This document shows positions 1 to 9,060 of a DNA stretch of 64,000 nt, in pieces. A model generated the notes under the pieces. That model did no database searches. It was not told the DNA's origin and saw only the letters and a list, made by a program, of their open reading frames with translations. Numbering within the stretch: the stretch's first letter is position 1; each line of letters opens with the position of its first letter. Position numbers and translations under genes: made by a program. This stretch comes from Bacillales bacterium (GTDB lineage: Bacteria; Bacillota; Bacilli; Bacillales; DASSOY01). The stretch covers positions 111,191-175,190 of the forward strand of contig DASSOY010000012.1 of NCBI GenBank assembly GCA_035700025.1, given 5' to 3'.

Positions 1-797
1 TAAGTTTGTGCAAATTGAACGGCAAACGCTTTCGCCGCCTCGCCGACGCCTAAGTAAGCCGCAGGAATGTGAAGCAGCCAACCCATCGGCGATCGTTTTC
101 CGGAATCTGCTTCCATTGTTTCCACTCTCGCATCGAGAGGAAGCGCAACATTCGACATCACGAGATCGTCACTTCTAGTCCCCTTCATCCCAAGTGTATC
201 CCAAGTAGGTTCAATCTCAACCCCTTTGGCATCAAGCGGCACAAGGAAACCGCCGACTTCGTCGCTTCCTCCAACCGATGCGGTCACGATAGCATAATCG
301 AGTCCCGGAGCCATCGTCGTAAACGTCTTTCTTCCGTTCAAGACCCAAGTTTCCCCACGCTTCTCGGCAGTCGTCGTCGGTTTCCCGCCGCGCGTTGGAC
401 TTCCTGTTGCCGGTTCGGTAGCCGCTCGGTTGATTAATGCATGATTCTCAACAACTTCCCGGCACAGCCGCTCAAACTGTAATTTTTCCCACTCTCTGCG
501 CAATGCCAGATCCATGAGAATGCCGAGATGCCAGCCGAGCGACAGCGCGGTCGACGCGTCGCCTTTTCCTAAAGTCTCGAGAACAAGCAGCATCTCATAT
601 AAGGTGATTTCTTCTCCGCCGCAGCGTTTCGGCACGGTTAACTTTAAAAATCCGGCATCTTTCAAATCATCGAAATTTTTAAAGGGGAACTTGGCTTCCC
701 GATCGATTTCCGCTGAACGGTCGGAGAACCGCTTGGCCAAAACCTCGGCGCGTTTCACGAGGTCCTTTTGGCGTTCTGTCACCGCAAAACGATTCAT
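1..797 (-). CDS. acyl-CoA dehydrogenase family protein (C-terminus cut by window edge)
   Basis: The reading frame is open from the start codon at 797 to the window edge, giving about 265 residues of the N-terminal and middle domains of a flavin-dependent acyl-CoA dehydrogenase. The start is ATG at 797 because GGAGG lies 8 nt upstream; two earlier in-frame ATGs lack this. Visible features are a helical N-terminus, a GKGDAST segment, and the middle beta domain with NGRKTFTT and GMKGTRSDD, which are typical of the FAD and substrate binding region. It resembles the YdbM-type acyl-CoA dehydrogenases of Bacillus. The C-terminal helical domain with the catalytic Glu lies outside, so substrate and activity cannot be judged. 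Confidence 0.85.
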   Translation of the reverse strand, partial: MNRFAVTERQKDLVKRAEVLAKRFSDRSAEIDREAKFPFKNFDDLKDAGFLKLTVPKRCGGEEITLYEMLLVLETLGKGDASTALSLGWHLGILMDLALRREWEKLQFERLCREVVENHALINRAATEPATGSPTRGGKPTTTAEKRGETWVLNGRKTFTTMAPGLDYAIVTASVGGSDEVGGFLVPLDAKGVEIEPTWDTLGMKGTRSDDLVMSNVALPLDARVETMEADSGKRSPMGWLLHIPAAYLGVGEAAKAFAVQFAQT

Positions 798-870
798 TTC
801 TAATGCCTCCATCCGGTTGTTCAATTCCATAGTCCGATTCGTCCTGAGAAAGTCATGCTTCCGATATGGA

Positions 871-902
871 AAACACTCTCATCCCACGGCGATGAGAGTG
901 TG
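871..902 (-). terminator. intrinsic terminator after trhO
   Basis: A perfect 11-bp stem (ACACTCTCATC with its complement, 874-884 and 892-902) has a 7-nt loop. Read on the minus strand it is followed by GTGTTTTCC. It lies just past the trhO stop and before the acyl-CoA dehydrogenase start. Confidence 0.75.
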
Positions 903-909
903 TCGTTTG

Positions 910-1818
910 TCATGCTTCGAGCGGATAGCGGTTGCGTTCATGTTCCCGGCAAGCTTTCGAACACGATCTTTTATACTTATGCTCACAATCTTCACAGCAA
1001 ATATATTGTAAATTGCATTCTGGATTTGCACAGTTGACATAACGGTCTTCCGTCTTTCCGCAATGATAACATTCACCGATCACCACATCCTCTTCCGTAC
1101 GGTTGACCGGAACCATCCTTCGTTCATCGAACACATAGCATTTCCCGTCGTACAGACGGCCTTGGACTTTCTCGTTTTTTCCGTACTTGACGATTCCGCC
1201 GTGAAGCTGGGCCACATTTTCAAAGCCTTGCGCCTTCAAATACCCTGTCAGTTTTTCACAACGAATGCCGCCGGTGCAGTACGTTAAAATTCTCTTGTCC
1301 TTCTTGTCTTTCAAGTTCTTTTCGATCCATTCCGGCAACTCACGGAAAGCTTCGATGTTCGGATTGATCGCATTGCGAAAATGCCCGATGCGGTATTCGT
1401 AGTCATTACGAGCATCAATGACTAGGACATCTTCTTTTTGCAGTTCTTCATAAAATTCTTCCGGTGATAAATACTGTCCGGTGAGTTCATTCGGATTGAT
1501 ATCGTCCTTTAGTCGAAACGAAACGATTTCGTCGCGCGGACGGACAAAGATTTTCTTAAAGGCATGTCCCTCCGCTTCGTCAATTTTAAACTCCATATCC
1601 GAAAAACGCGGATCATTGTGCATTTTATTCATATAGGCGTCCGTTTGCTCAACGGTGCCGGACAACGTCCCGTTAATCCCTTCTTCAGCAACGAGAATTC
1701 TGCCCTTCACACCGAGCTGCTTGCAATACTCAAGATGTTCTTCGGCAAACGCCTCATGATTTTCGATCGTCACGTATTTATAATAAAGCAATACACGATA
1801 AGGTTTTTCCTTCTTCAT
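910..1818 (-). CDS. trhO: tRNA uridine(34) hydroxylase, rhodanese family (TrhO/YbfQ)
   Basis: This 302-residue protein matches the UPF0176/TrhO family, which makes 5-hydroxyuridine at the wobble position of certain tRNAs. An N-terminal acylphosphatase-like domain (about 1-100) precedes a rhodanese domain with the active loop CTGGIRC (Cys181 to Cys187). The C-terminal tail is rich in Cys (CYHCG, CANPEC, CCEDC, CSKAC) and probably binds zinc. Length is usual for the Gram-positive version. It is transcribed alone and ends at a hairpin terminator. Function is from family knowledge; the catalytic loop is seen directly. Confidence 0.93.
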   Translation of the reverse strand: MKKEKPYRVLLYYKYVTIENHEAFAEEHLEYCKQLGVKGRILVAEEGINGTLSGTVEQTDAYMNKMHNDPRFSDMEFKIDEAEGHAFKKIFVRPRDEIVSFRLKDDINPNELTGQYLSPEEFYEELQKEDVLVIDARNDYEYRIGHFRNAINPNIEAFRELPEWIEKNLKDKKDKRILTYCTGGIRCEKLTGYLKAQGFENVAQLHGGIVKYGKNEKVQGRLYDGKCYVFDERRMVPVNRTEEDVVIGECYHCGKTEDRYVNCANPECNLQYICCEDCEHKYKRSCSKACREHERNRYPLEA

Positions 1819-1886
1819 TCATGTCACCCGTCCGTTCTCAATGTTAGATTTCCTCCATAAGCATAACAAATCGCGCTTAGACGGGC

Positions 1887-1912
1887 AAAAAAAGAGGCCG
1901 CGCAAGGCGGCG
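1887..1912 (-). terminator. intrinsic terminator after the YjcZ-type gene
   Basis: Read on the minus strand, a short GC-rich stem (GCCGC pairing with GCGGC, loop CTTGC) is followed by CTC and seven T. It sits just beyond the small sporulation peptide gene. Confidence 0.6.
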
Positions 1913-1924
1913 CATTTCCGCTGT

Positions 1925-2026
1925 TCAACACACAACCGGAAAAGAAAGAATTCCAGCGATGACCAATAACATAAATAAGACGACGACGAGCACAAAACCG
2001 TCGCCAATTCCGGCGGCACCGCTCAT
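1925..2026 (-). CDS. YjcZ family sporulation peptide (33 aa)
   Basis: This 33-residue ORF begins MSGAAGIGDGF and continues as one hydrophobic helix ending FPVVC. It has a very strong ribosome binding site (GGGGAGGTGATCGTGA) before the ATG and a terminator after the stop. The opening MSG, the glycine-rich start followed by FVLVVVLFMLLVIAG and the terminal Cys match the YjcZ/YczM family of tiny sporulation-associated membrane peptides in Bacillaceae. Their exact role is unknown. The other frames overlapping this region are spurious. Confidence 0.8.
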   Translation of the reverse strand: MSGAAGIGDGFVLVVVLFMLLVIAGILSFPVVC

Positions 2027-2086
2027 TCACGATCACCTCCCCAGGCTATTTGACCATGATATGAGCGCATGCTTGCGTGCGTACCT

Positions 2087-2494
2087 TTACGAATCAGCGA
2101 TTTTTTTGTAAACCACGGATTGTGCGATTTCGCGAGGAAAAATGTCAAGCAGCAAAAGTTGCTGAAAGCCGACCCATGTCGGTCGGTAAGAACCTCGACC
2201 ATTGCCGACGTCGTATTCTACACCGTTGCCCGTGCCGAAGGTGCCTGAAAGGATCTTTGCCGGAAAATAAAACTCCACAGAACCATCCGTTCGCTTCGTG
2301 ATTGCGGGTTTTGCGATGATTTGCACGTCAACGCCGAGCTCTTCTTTCGCCTCTCTAACGGCCGCTGTTTCTGCTGTTTCATGCGGCTCGATGCCGCCGC
2401 CTGGAAAAACAAAATAACATTTGCCCTCTCGAATGCGTTCGATTACTGCGATTTTTCCGGATTCGATGATAAGGACCGCTGCTCTGTTTCTCAT
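2087..2494 (-). CDS. NUDIX hydrolase
   Basis: The 135-residue protein carries a full NUDIX box: GGGIEPHETAETAAV continuing into REAKEELGV fits G-x5-E-x7-REUXEEXGU. Such enzymes cleave a nucleoside diphosphate linked to another group, using Mg bound by the Glu residues; the substrate cannot be read from the sequence. The start lies 17 nt after the aroA stop on the same strand, so the two are probably co-transcribed. The ribosome binding site is only moderate (AAAAGGGG). It could act in nucleotide-pool cleaning or processing of a nucleotide-linked metabolite. Confidence 0.9.
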   Translation of the reverse strand: MRNRAAVLIIESGKIAVIERIREGKCYFVFPGGGIEPHETAETAAVREAKEELGVDVQIIAKPAITKRTDGSVEFYFPAKILSGTFGTGNGVEYDVGNGRGSYRPTWVGFQQLLLLDIFPREIAQSVVYKKIADS

Positions 2495-2511
2495 TTAATC
2501 AGGCGCCCCTT

Positions 2512-3861
2512 TTACGAAAAGTGTACGTTCACACCAAGCTCTTCAAGCAGTTGGAAGTAATTTGGACACGTTTTCGATACACAGCCGGGATCATCAATGC
2601 GGATGCCCTCGGTACGTAAACCGATCAGCGACAAAGACATCGCGACGCGATGATCGTCATAAGAAGGTAACTCCGCCGCTTTTGGCGCGCCGGGATAAAC
2701 GGTCAAACCGTCACGAAATTCTTCACACCGAATGCCTAACCTTTCAAACGATTCGCAGATGGCGTGAATGCGATCCGATTCATGATGCCGAATATGTTCA
2801 ACGTCCGTGATGGTGACGGGATCGTCAGCAAAAACCGATACCGCAGCCAAGGTTAACGCTTGATCTGACATTTCTTTCATGCTGAACGTTTTATTGCCTT
2901 TCAACACGGCTGTATTTGGTCCCTCGAGTTCTACATAATCTTTCCCTTTCGTCACACGGCATCCCATTTCTTCTAAAACATCAGTCAAGAGAATATCCGG
3001 TTGCCGTGTGCCAGCGGATAAATTCGTAATGCGAATTTTACCGCCAGTAATTGCTGCAGCAGCGAGAAAGTAACACGAAGTCGAGGCATCAGCTTCTAAT
3101 TGTAAGGGTCGACCAACATATTTACCGGGCTGTACGACCATTTTCGTTAAGTCATCGTCCGCTTCGACATGGATTCCAAACTGTTTCATCAAATCAAGTG
3201 TAATGTTCACGTAAGCATGCTGAACGATATGATCGACGATTCGAATCGTTACGGGCTTACGCGCATATGGAGCAGCCATTAACAACCCGCTGATGAACTG
3301 ACTGGAGACTTTTCCGGATATCCGAACCTCTCCGCCGTTAAGTCCTGTACCTTCTACCTCGAGAGGGTAAAATCCTTTTTCACCTAAGTAAGTGACATTC
3401 GCGCCTAGTGCCGAAAGACCTTCAATTAACGGTTCTACCGGACGCTGGCTCATGCGCTCACTCGCCTCGAGTTTCCACTTTCCAGCAGGTGATGCGGCAA
3501 GGGCACCAGGTAAAAAACGGCCGACTGTACCGGATGCACCGATGTATAAATCCCCTGTTTGATTCGGCCAATCCCCGCCGCTGCCTTCAATTTCGACCGT
3601 GTCGTCATCGTTCATTTTTACATCGACCCCAATACGCTTGAGCGCATCGATGCACCAATAAGAATCATCACTTTTGAGTAATCCGGAAAGCTTCGTCACC
3701 CCTGCAGCCATCGCAGCTAAGATTAACGCTCGATTTGTAAAACTTTTGCTGCCGGGCACGGCAATTTCTCCTGTAATCGGCTGAGTAGCCGGTGAAATTT
3801 CAACTTGATGAACGTCATTTAGTGCTGCCCAAGGAGAACGAGCATTTAAATCGGCTTTCAT
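2512..3861 (-). CDS. aroA: 3-phosphoshikimate 1-carboxyvinyltransferase (EPSP synthase), diverged
   Basis: The 449-residue protein has the two-domain EPSP synthase fold signatures: PGSKSFTNRA (Lys/Ser/Arg for shikimate-3-phosphate), RMSQRP, SSQFISGLL, SDQALT, DDHRVAMSLSL and KTCPNYF. It would join shikimate 3-phosphate and PEP in aromatic amino acid synthesis. The PEP loop is unusual: the position of the usual LGNAGTAMRPL reads IGASGTVGRFL (about 107-117), so the Asn and the Pro equivalent to E. coli Pro101 are replaced, while Gly, Thr and Arg are kept. It has no other aro genes beside it, only a NUDIX gene. A related carboxyvinyltransferase role is a less likely alternative. Confidence 0.85.
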   Translation of the reverse strand: MKADLNARSPWAALNDVHQVEISPATQPITGEIAVPGSKSFTNRALILAAMAAGVTKLSGLLKSDDSYWCIDALKRIGVDVKMNDDDTVEIEGSGGDWPNQTGDLYIGASGTVGRFLPGALAASPAGKWKLEASERMSQRPVEPLIEGLSALGANVTYLGEKGFYPLEVEGTGLNGGEVRISGKVSSQFISGLLMAAPYARKPVTIRIVDHIVQHAYVNITLDLMKQFGIHVEADDDLTKMVVQPGKYVGRPLQLEADASTSCYFLAAAAITGGKIRITNLSAGTRQPDILLTDVLEEMGCRVTKGKDYVELEGPNTAVLKGNKTFSMKEMSDQALTLAAVSVFADDPVTITDVEHIRHHESDRIHAICESFERLGIRCEEFRDGLTVYPGAPKAAELPSYDDHRVAMSLSLIGLRTEGIRIDDPGCVSKTCPNYFQLLEELGVNVHFS

Positions 3862-3926
3862 GTCGCCGTCTCCACTCCTTTATCTGATTTTTCTCTCCAT
3901 GTTACCATAATTCGCGAACGAATCGA

Positions 3927-6900
3927 TCAAAATTTAAGATTTCCGAGCGATTTCAGCGATTGCGCCGGCATTTGCTCTTCTGTCATCAGGAAAAAGACAG
4001 GCTTTGTGAAAAAGCTTTTTCCATCCTCAGCATCGATGACTTGACTCATATCCATTACGTTCACTTCTTTGTTCGTGTAAATCGTCGATGTAAACAAATC
4101 AAAGTCTGCAGCCACTTGCAATTTTTCTCTCCGATTCCGCTTTTCGTAAACGAGAGCGGATTCCACAAACGACTCAAATTCTCCTTGGAACGACTTCAAA
4201 TGCATCCAATGGCCGTCTTGATTTTGCATTTTCACAACATCCGATGCAATACAAAGATCGTAGATCCAGTTGTTTGCTTTTAAATAACGATTCGTCTGTT
4301 GATGAATTTCCGTCGTATGACAAACGACCGGAACACCCGGGATCATAAGGTAATATTGCGTATAGCTTAATCCTTTTAGTTTTTCATGGTTCGTCACTTC
4401 CGTCGTTACGGCAATGCCGGACCATTCATTCCCCTTATGATCACGAAGGGTTGAAAACGCCGCATGATGTTTTTCCTTATCAATTGAATTTAAATTCATA
4501 TCTTCATGACGATTCAGCATGCCGCCCGGCCACGGATTCCACCATGATTTCGGCACTGCTTGCGGAAATGAGTGATGCAGCCAATTATGACCTTCATATT
4601 CAAGTGCGTACATCACCGGAAAAAATTCAGGCGCTGCTTTGATTGTCAAAATGCCGTTGGATGCTTCATAACTTTGCTTTCCTTCACGCTCGATGATCGT
4701 TGTTTCTACTTTTTCATTCGACGGTCGCAAAACGGCGGTTGAAATCGCATGGTTGCGTGTCTTCCAGTCACCAATTCCGTTGATCAAATGGATGCCGCTA
4801 TCATCTGATAGCTCAACATTTACCGCCAAAGCGTTTTGTTTCTCGTCTGGCTTTACGTTTTTTTGAGCGAGTTTCGTTCCATTTTCCGAAATGGTGAGGA
4901 CACCATCTAGAAACGTCGATTTGAAATCGGTCCATTCAACGGCTGCCGAATCACTCGTGATGACCGGATTATCATCGTTAACGGTTAACTTCACATCCAA
5001 AGTTGGGTTTATATCTTGTTCAACTGTGGAACTTGATTGCTCTGCAAAAGCTTTAAAATCTCTCCAGTCGTGAAAAGCCCCGATAGAAACCAACGTCGGA
5101 CGTGTTTCATATTTTTCACCGGGAGCAAGTGTATTAATTGGATGTTCAAAATAAACATACCAATCTTCAAAATGAACTTTGTCTTCCTTTGCCCACGAGA
5201 GCCCGTGACCCTTTCCTTCACTATGTCTCGAAAACAACCAGTTTCCCGTCACTTTCGACCCATCCCAATACTCATGGAAATAATCAGCCGGGTCTTCCAC
5301 GGTAAGAATTTCATGATTATAAGCCATCACCGGCCGCTTCAATTCATAATAAATCGGATCATGCAGCCATAACGCTTCAACCGAATCATGTTCGGATAAA
5401 TTTGTAATCGTAAAATTTCTTTCAACAACACCTTCAGCAAAAAGTTTGGCAACCACCGTTAGTCCAACATTTTTAAAAGCTTCTGAACGATAGAAGGCTT
5501 CCATGACGATCGCCTGATCCGTTTCGTGAAAGTTTACCGATTCCGGACGAACTCTCGAAAGTTCATCAGAAAAAGGTTTTCCAAGCTTCGGGAAAAACCA
5601 AGCCGTTTTATCCTCTGATTCATGCTTTTGCCCCGGGAGCATGCCATTTCCGTTTTTCTCGAGCAGCAAATGATAAGATCCGTTGTAAATCTGCCAATAG
5701 TCTTCACTTTCGCCGCTGAATTTGGCACCAAGACCTTTAAAAGCCGCAGTTATCTTCTTTTTAAACGTCCATCCCTCACCGTTTTCTGGTGTTACCTGAA
5801 ACGCAACCTGTGGATCATAAAAACCAAACTGCTTGAGACGGTAAGGAACCGGAATCGATTTCTTTTCGCCTTCGTTCAAGCTGACTTCAACCACGGGCTT
5901 TTCAAACTGAAGCATGCCTTGCTCCGGCAAGGAAAACGAAAACGTTGCCCGCTCTTTCATGTTGTTTTCCATCTCAAGATAAAATAACTTTTCAACCCCG
6001 ATGAATGCTTGCGTTCCAGGCAACGTGATGGCAGTGTTCGCAGGGAATTTCGACAAAACGGCGGTCTTAAAGCGAGCTTGTTTTCCGTTTATCGTGATGT
6101 CGGTCACGACTGCTGGATGGGTTTTCTTCGGCGATTGTTCCTCGTCTAACCGGCCAACCTCGAATTCGCCTTTGACGATTTCCCGATTAACGACATTCAG
6201 CGATTTTGCAAATGAACGGAACATAATATTTTTATCGTCAACACCTTGCAAGGATACTTCCAACGGTTTGCCTGTTTTGTTGACGATCTCATACAAGACG
6301 GTATGACGTTTGCCGATAATTCTTTTTAAATGCTCAGTTGATGCTGAAATGAAGAAATCTTCCGTCTCAATCAATCGCATGCCGCGGCTTTTTCTTTCGA
6401 ATTCGACCCGCAGTTTTTCTCCATCTTTCGATTCCCAAGAATACCCGAAAAAGTCAAAGCCGTTTTCTTTCCGGCCGTCCGGCTTCACTTCAATTTCCCG
6501 GGTCGAATCGCTGTACCAATCGGCTTTGTTGAAATAATCTTGAATGAGCTCGGTGTTGAGAACCGTCGGTATGTAGTTCATGAGATGTGTTGAGCGGTCG
6601 TCTTCTTCCCAAAAAAAGCCGCATTTCTTATAAAGCGGTACAGCTTTCGTATTCCCCGGCCACGTATACAAATCCAACCGCGGCCATCCTAATTGAATCG
6701 TTCGTTCAACAGCTTTCAACACAAGTTTTTTTCCGATTTTCTTTCCGTGATAATCACTTCTCACGTTCAACAAGGGAATGTACAGTGCACCCTCGTCGCC
6801 TTTATACTCGCTTAAACCGCAGTACCCGACCACTTCATCACCGTCAACAGCCAAATATAAATGGAGGTTGCTGGAGTTCGCTTCTTGCTGCAGTACTTGC

Positions 6901-7013
6901 TCTTCCGTTCTCACGGCACTCCCGCCGCCCCAGTTATCCTGACTTTTGTTCCACATATCGGCCACGGCTTTCGCCCATTTCGTCTCATATTCTACAATGC
7001 GAATGTCTGCCAT
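3927..7013 (-). CDS. giant protein: N-terminal GNAT acetyltransferase fused to an ~870-residue beta-rich region
   Basis: The start is ATG at 7013 because GGGAGG lies 6 nt upstream; this gives 1028 residues. Residues about 1-150 form a GNAT domain, with LYIPLLNV, the acetyl-CoA loop YHGKKIGKKL and VPLYKKCGFFWEEDD visible. The rest (about 155-1028) has many Tyr/Trp/Phe and beta-strand-like stretches, including segments such as EYEGHNWLHHSFPQ and WWNPWPGGMLN. These are reminiscent of carbohydrate-active or mutarotase-like beta sandwiches, but I do not recognise the family. No signal peptide or membrane helix is seen, so it is probably cytosolic. The upstream leader ORF and terminator suggest regulated expression. 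Product and substrate are unknown. Confidence 0.7.
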   Translation of the reverse strand: MADIRIVEYETKWAKAVADMWNKSQDNWGGGSAVRTEEQVLQQEANSSNLHLYLAVDGDEVVGYCGLSEYKGDEGALYIPLLNVRSDYHGKKIGKKLVLKAVERTIQLGWPRLDLYTWPGNTKAVPLYKKCGFFWEEDDRSTHLMNYIPTVLNTELIQDYFNKADWYSDSTREIEVKPDGRKENGFDFFGYSWESKDGEKLRVEFERKSRGMRLIETEDFFISASTEHLKRIIGKRHTVLYEIVNKTGKPLEVSLQGVDDKNIMFRSFAKSLNVVNREIVKGEFEVGRLDEEQSPKKTHPAVVTDITINGKQARFKTAVLSKFPANTAITLPGTQAFIGVEKLFYLEMENNMKERATFSFSLPEQGMLQFEKPVVEVSLNEGEKKSIPVPYRLKQFGFYDPQVAFQVTPENGEGWTFKKKITAAFKGLGAKFSGESEDYWQIYNGSYHLLLEKNGNGMLPGQKHESEDKTAWFFPKLGKPFSDELSRVRPESVNFHETDQAIVMEAFYRSEAFKNVGLTVVAKLFAEGVVERNFTITNLSEHDSVEALWLHDPIYYELKRPVMAYNHEILTVEDPADYFHEYWDGSKVTGNWLFSRHSEGKGHGLSWAKEDKVHFEDWYVYFEHPINTLAPGEKYETRPTLVSIGAFHDWRDFKAFAEQSSSTVEQDINPTLDVKLTVNDDNPVITSDSAAVEWTDFKSTFLDGVLTISENGTKLAQKNVKPDEKQNALAVNVELSDDSGIHLINGIGDWKTRNHAISTAVLRPSNEKVETTIIEREGKQSYEASNGILTIKAAPEFFPVMYALEYEGHNWLHHSFPQAVPKSWWNPWPGGMLNRHEDMNLNSIDKEKHHAAFSTLRDHKGNEWSGIAVTTEVTNHEKLKGLSYTQYYLMIPGVPVVCHTTEIHQQTNRYLKANNWIYDLCIASDVVKMQNQDGHWMHLKSFQGEFESFVESALVYEKRNRREKLQVAADFDLFTSTIYTNKEVNVMDMSQVIDAEDGKSFFTKPVFFLMTEEQMPAQSLKSLGNLKF

Positions 7014-7052
7014 GTCTGACCTCCCAAATTCATTAATGTTTCCGCGAAAAGA

Positions 7053-7087
7053 CAAAAAGAACCACAGGTGTACACACCTGTGGTTCT
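7053..7087 (-). terminator. leader terminator in front of the GNAT-fusion gene
   Basis: A perfect 14-bp stem (AGAACCACAGGTGT, arms 7058-7071 and 7074-7087) is followed on the minus strand by TTTTGTCTTTTC. It lies only about 40 nt before the GNAT-fusion start codon and after a leader ORF. It can end transcription from ilvD and from the promoter at 7239-7267, so the downstream gene seems to depend on readthrough. Confidence 0.85.
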
Positions 7088-7133
7088 CATTTCAAATGAC
7101 CATGCATTGAAATTCGCGAAAAATAGAAAGAAC

Positions 7134-7208
7134 CTATAAAGCTTGGCGTGTGTGTATGAAAAATCTTATTGCACTTGATTGAGTAACCTTCATACGTACG
7201 ATCATCAT
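7134..7208 (-). CDS. 24-codon leader peptide upstream of the GNAT-fusion gene
   Basis: A short ORF with two consecutive ATG codons (MMIVRMKVTQ at the start) follows GAAAGAGGTGTGT, a usable ribosome binding site, about 24 nt from the predicted transcription start. Its stop (7134) is 47 nt before the terminator stem. The start region (7206-7214) is perfectly complementary over 9 nt to a segment within its own 3' half (7150-7158), and that same segment can pair with the loop-proximal GTGTGTA of the terminator. This layout is typical of leader-peptide attenuation. No homology is claimed. Confidence 0.45.
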   Translation of the reverse strand: MMIVRMKVTQSSAIRFFIHTRQAL

Positions 7209-7238
7209 ACACACCTCTTTCCATTGGATCTATTTTTG

Positions 7239-7267
7239 ATTGTACAGCATTTTCGAAATATTGTAAA
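7239..7267 (-). promoter_or_regulatory. sigma-A promoter for leader ORF and GNAT-fusion gene
   Basis: TTTACA (7262-7267), a 17-nt spacer and TACAAT (7239-7244) form a near-consensus promoter beginning 22 nt after the ilvD stop codon. The expected transcript starts near 7232. Confidence 0.75.
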
Positions 7268-7288
7268 GGGGATCCAAATCATCCATTT

Positions 7289-8971
7289 TTAATCGGTCAC
7301 TGCCCCTTTAGATGCCGTTGAAACGAGTTTCGCATATTTTGCAAGCACACCTCTCGATGCTTTAACAGGCGGTGCCTGCCATCCTTGCTTGCGCTGCTCC
7401 AATTCTTCATCACTAACATCAAAAGACAGCTCATGCTTTTCACTGTCGATGGTGACCATGTCGCCCTCCTGCAAGAACGCCATCGGACCGCCGACTTGTG
7501 CTTCCGGCGCGGCGTGTCCAACGACCAACCCGTGAGTCCCTCCCGAAAATCGGCCGTCTGTTAATAAGCCTACCGTTTCACCGAGTCCTTTTCCGACAAG
7601 AATTGAAGAAACGGACAGCATCTCTGGCATGCCCGGTCCGCCTTTCGGACCAACATATCGAATGACGAGCACGTCACCAGCTTTGATCTGATTATTTAAG
7701 ATCGCTTCAGTCGCTTCCTCTTCCGTGTCAAAAACACGTGCAGGACCCGTAATTTTCGTCACTTTCAAACCGGAAATTTTCGCAACGGCGCCTTCCGGTG
7801 CCAGATTGCCTTTTAAAATGACAAGCGGACCTGTCGGATGTTTCGGTTGATCGAAATGTATCACCTTTTGTCCTTCTTGCAACCCCGGGAATGCTTCAAG
7901 ATTTTCGGCAATCGTTTTACCTGTAACCGTGATGCAATCGCCATGCAGCAAGCCTTTTTCAAGTAAAAGCTTCATCACGCCAGGAACGCCTCCGACATTG
8001 TTCAAGTCTTGCATCACATACCGTCCGCTTGGACGAAGATCTGCAATGTGAGGCACACGCTGACGAATCCGCTCAAAATCTTCATAATCAAGATCTACGC
8101 CGACAGCATGTGCGATGGCAGGCAAATGAAGCACGGCATTCGTCGATCCGCCGAGCGCCATCACAACCGTTATCGCATTTTCAAACGCTTTTTTCGTCAT
8201 AATATCCTTCGGACGAAGATCGTTTTCGAGCAATTGCAATAAGGCTTGTCCGGCTTTATGGCAGTCTTCACCTTTAGCAGCAGATTCCGCAGGATTTGAA
8301 GAACTGCCAGGCAAGCTCATACCCATCGCCTCAATCGCCGAAGCCATCGTATTTGCGGTAAACATGCCGCCGCAAGAACCGGCACCTGGGCAAGCATGAC
8401 ATTCCACTTGATGCAGTTCCGCTTGATCAATGGAACCATTGTTATATTGACCAACAGCCTCAAAAGCGGAGACGATATCAATATCTTTTCCTTTATGTTT
8501 ACCCGGCTGAATCGTACCGCCGTAAACGAAAACAGACGGCAAATTCAAACGGCCGATCGCCATCATGCAGGCAGGCATGTTTTTATCACAGCCGCCGATT
8601 GCGACAAATCCATCGAGACTCTCTCCGCCGACAACCGTTTCAATGGAATCGGCGATGATTTCACGACTTGGAAGCGAATATCTCATCCCGTCTGTACCCA
8701 TGGAGATGCCGTCAGATACTGTAATGGTATTAAAAATCATCGGCGAACCGCCGGCTTCTCTTGCGCCGGCTTTTGCTTGTCTCGCCAATTCGTCAATGTG
8801 TACGTTACAAGGCGTAACCTCACTCCACGTGCTCGCAATGCCTACCATTGGTTTCTTGAAATCGTCATCCGAAAATCCTAACGCTCTCAAGTAAGCACGG
8901 TTCGGGGCACGATTTTCCCCTTCACTGATCACTTTACTCTTGATGCGCAAATCCTTTTTCTCTCTCTCCAT
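7289..8971 (-). CDS. ilvD: dihydroxy-acid dehydratase
   Basis: The 560-residue protein is a full-length IlvD. It dehydrates 2,3-dihydroxy-isovalerate and 2,3-dihydroxy-3-methylvalerate to the 2-keto acids in valine and isoleucine synthesis. Cluster ligands are visible in [11 protein letters not shown] and [17 protein letters not shown], and a [12 protein letters not shown] signature follows. The ATG at 8971 is preceded by GGAGG with a 5-nt gap. It follows the cvfC-bacilliredoxin genes on the same strand but is separated from them by a strong terminator, so it is probably its own transcription unit. A CodY-like site lies just upstream. Confidence 0.97.
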   Translation of the reverse strand: MEREKKDLRIKSKVISEGENRAPNRAYLRALGFSDDDFKKPMVGIASTWSEVTPCNVHIDELARQAKAGAREAGGSPMIFNTITVSDGISMGTDGMRYSLPSREIIADSIETVVGGESLDGFVAIGGCDKNMPACMMAIGRLNLPSVFVYGGTIQPGKHKGKDIDIVSAFEAVGQYNNGSIDQAELHQVECHACPGAGSCGGMFTANTMASAIEAMGMSLPGSSSNPAESAAKGEDCHKAGQALLQLLENDLRPKDIMTKKAFENAITVVMALGGSTNAVLHLPAIAHAVGVDLDYEDFERIRQRVPHIADLRPSGRYVMQDLNNVGGVPGVMKLLLEKGLLHGDCITVTGKTIAENLEAFPGLQEGQKVIHFDQPKHPTGPLVILKGNLAPEGAVAKISGLKVTKITGPARVFDTEEEATEAILNNQIKAGDVLVIRYVGPKGGPGMPEMLSVSSILVGKGLGETVGLLTDGRFSGGTHGLVVGHAAPEAQVGGPMAFLQEGDMVTIDSEKHELSFDVSDEELEQRKQGWQAPPVKASRGVLAKYAKLVSTASKGAVTD

Positions 8972-8994
8972 TTTTGCCTCCTACATATTGCATT

Positions 8995-9009
8995 AATTTT
9001 AAGAATAAT
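8995..9009 (-). promoter_or_regulatory. possible CodY box upstream of ilvD
   Basis: On the minus strand ATTATTCTTAAAATT matches 12 of 15 positions of the CodY consensus AATTTTCWGAAAATT and lies 24-38 nt before the ilvD start. CodY control of branched-chain synthesis genes is well known in Bacillus. The region is AT-rich, so chance similarity is possible. Confidence 0.35.
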
Positions 9010-9060
9010 AAAATTAAGATAACATACAATTCTCGTTTCAACAATGACCCGGCCCTAAAT

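Noticed and set aside
7014-7055. TTG start 14 codons upstream for the GNAT-fusion protein
   Set aside because: The codon lies in the T tract of the leader terminator and has no ribosome binding site, while ATG 7013 has GGGAGG.
7288-8971. Possible T-box or riboswitch around ilvD
   Set aside because: The region between ilvD and the next gene has no T-box bulge sequence (TGGNACCGCG), and the ilvD 5' region is too short for a riboswitch.
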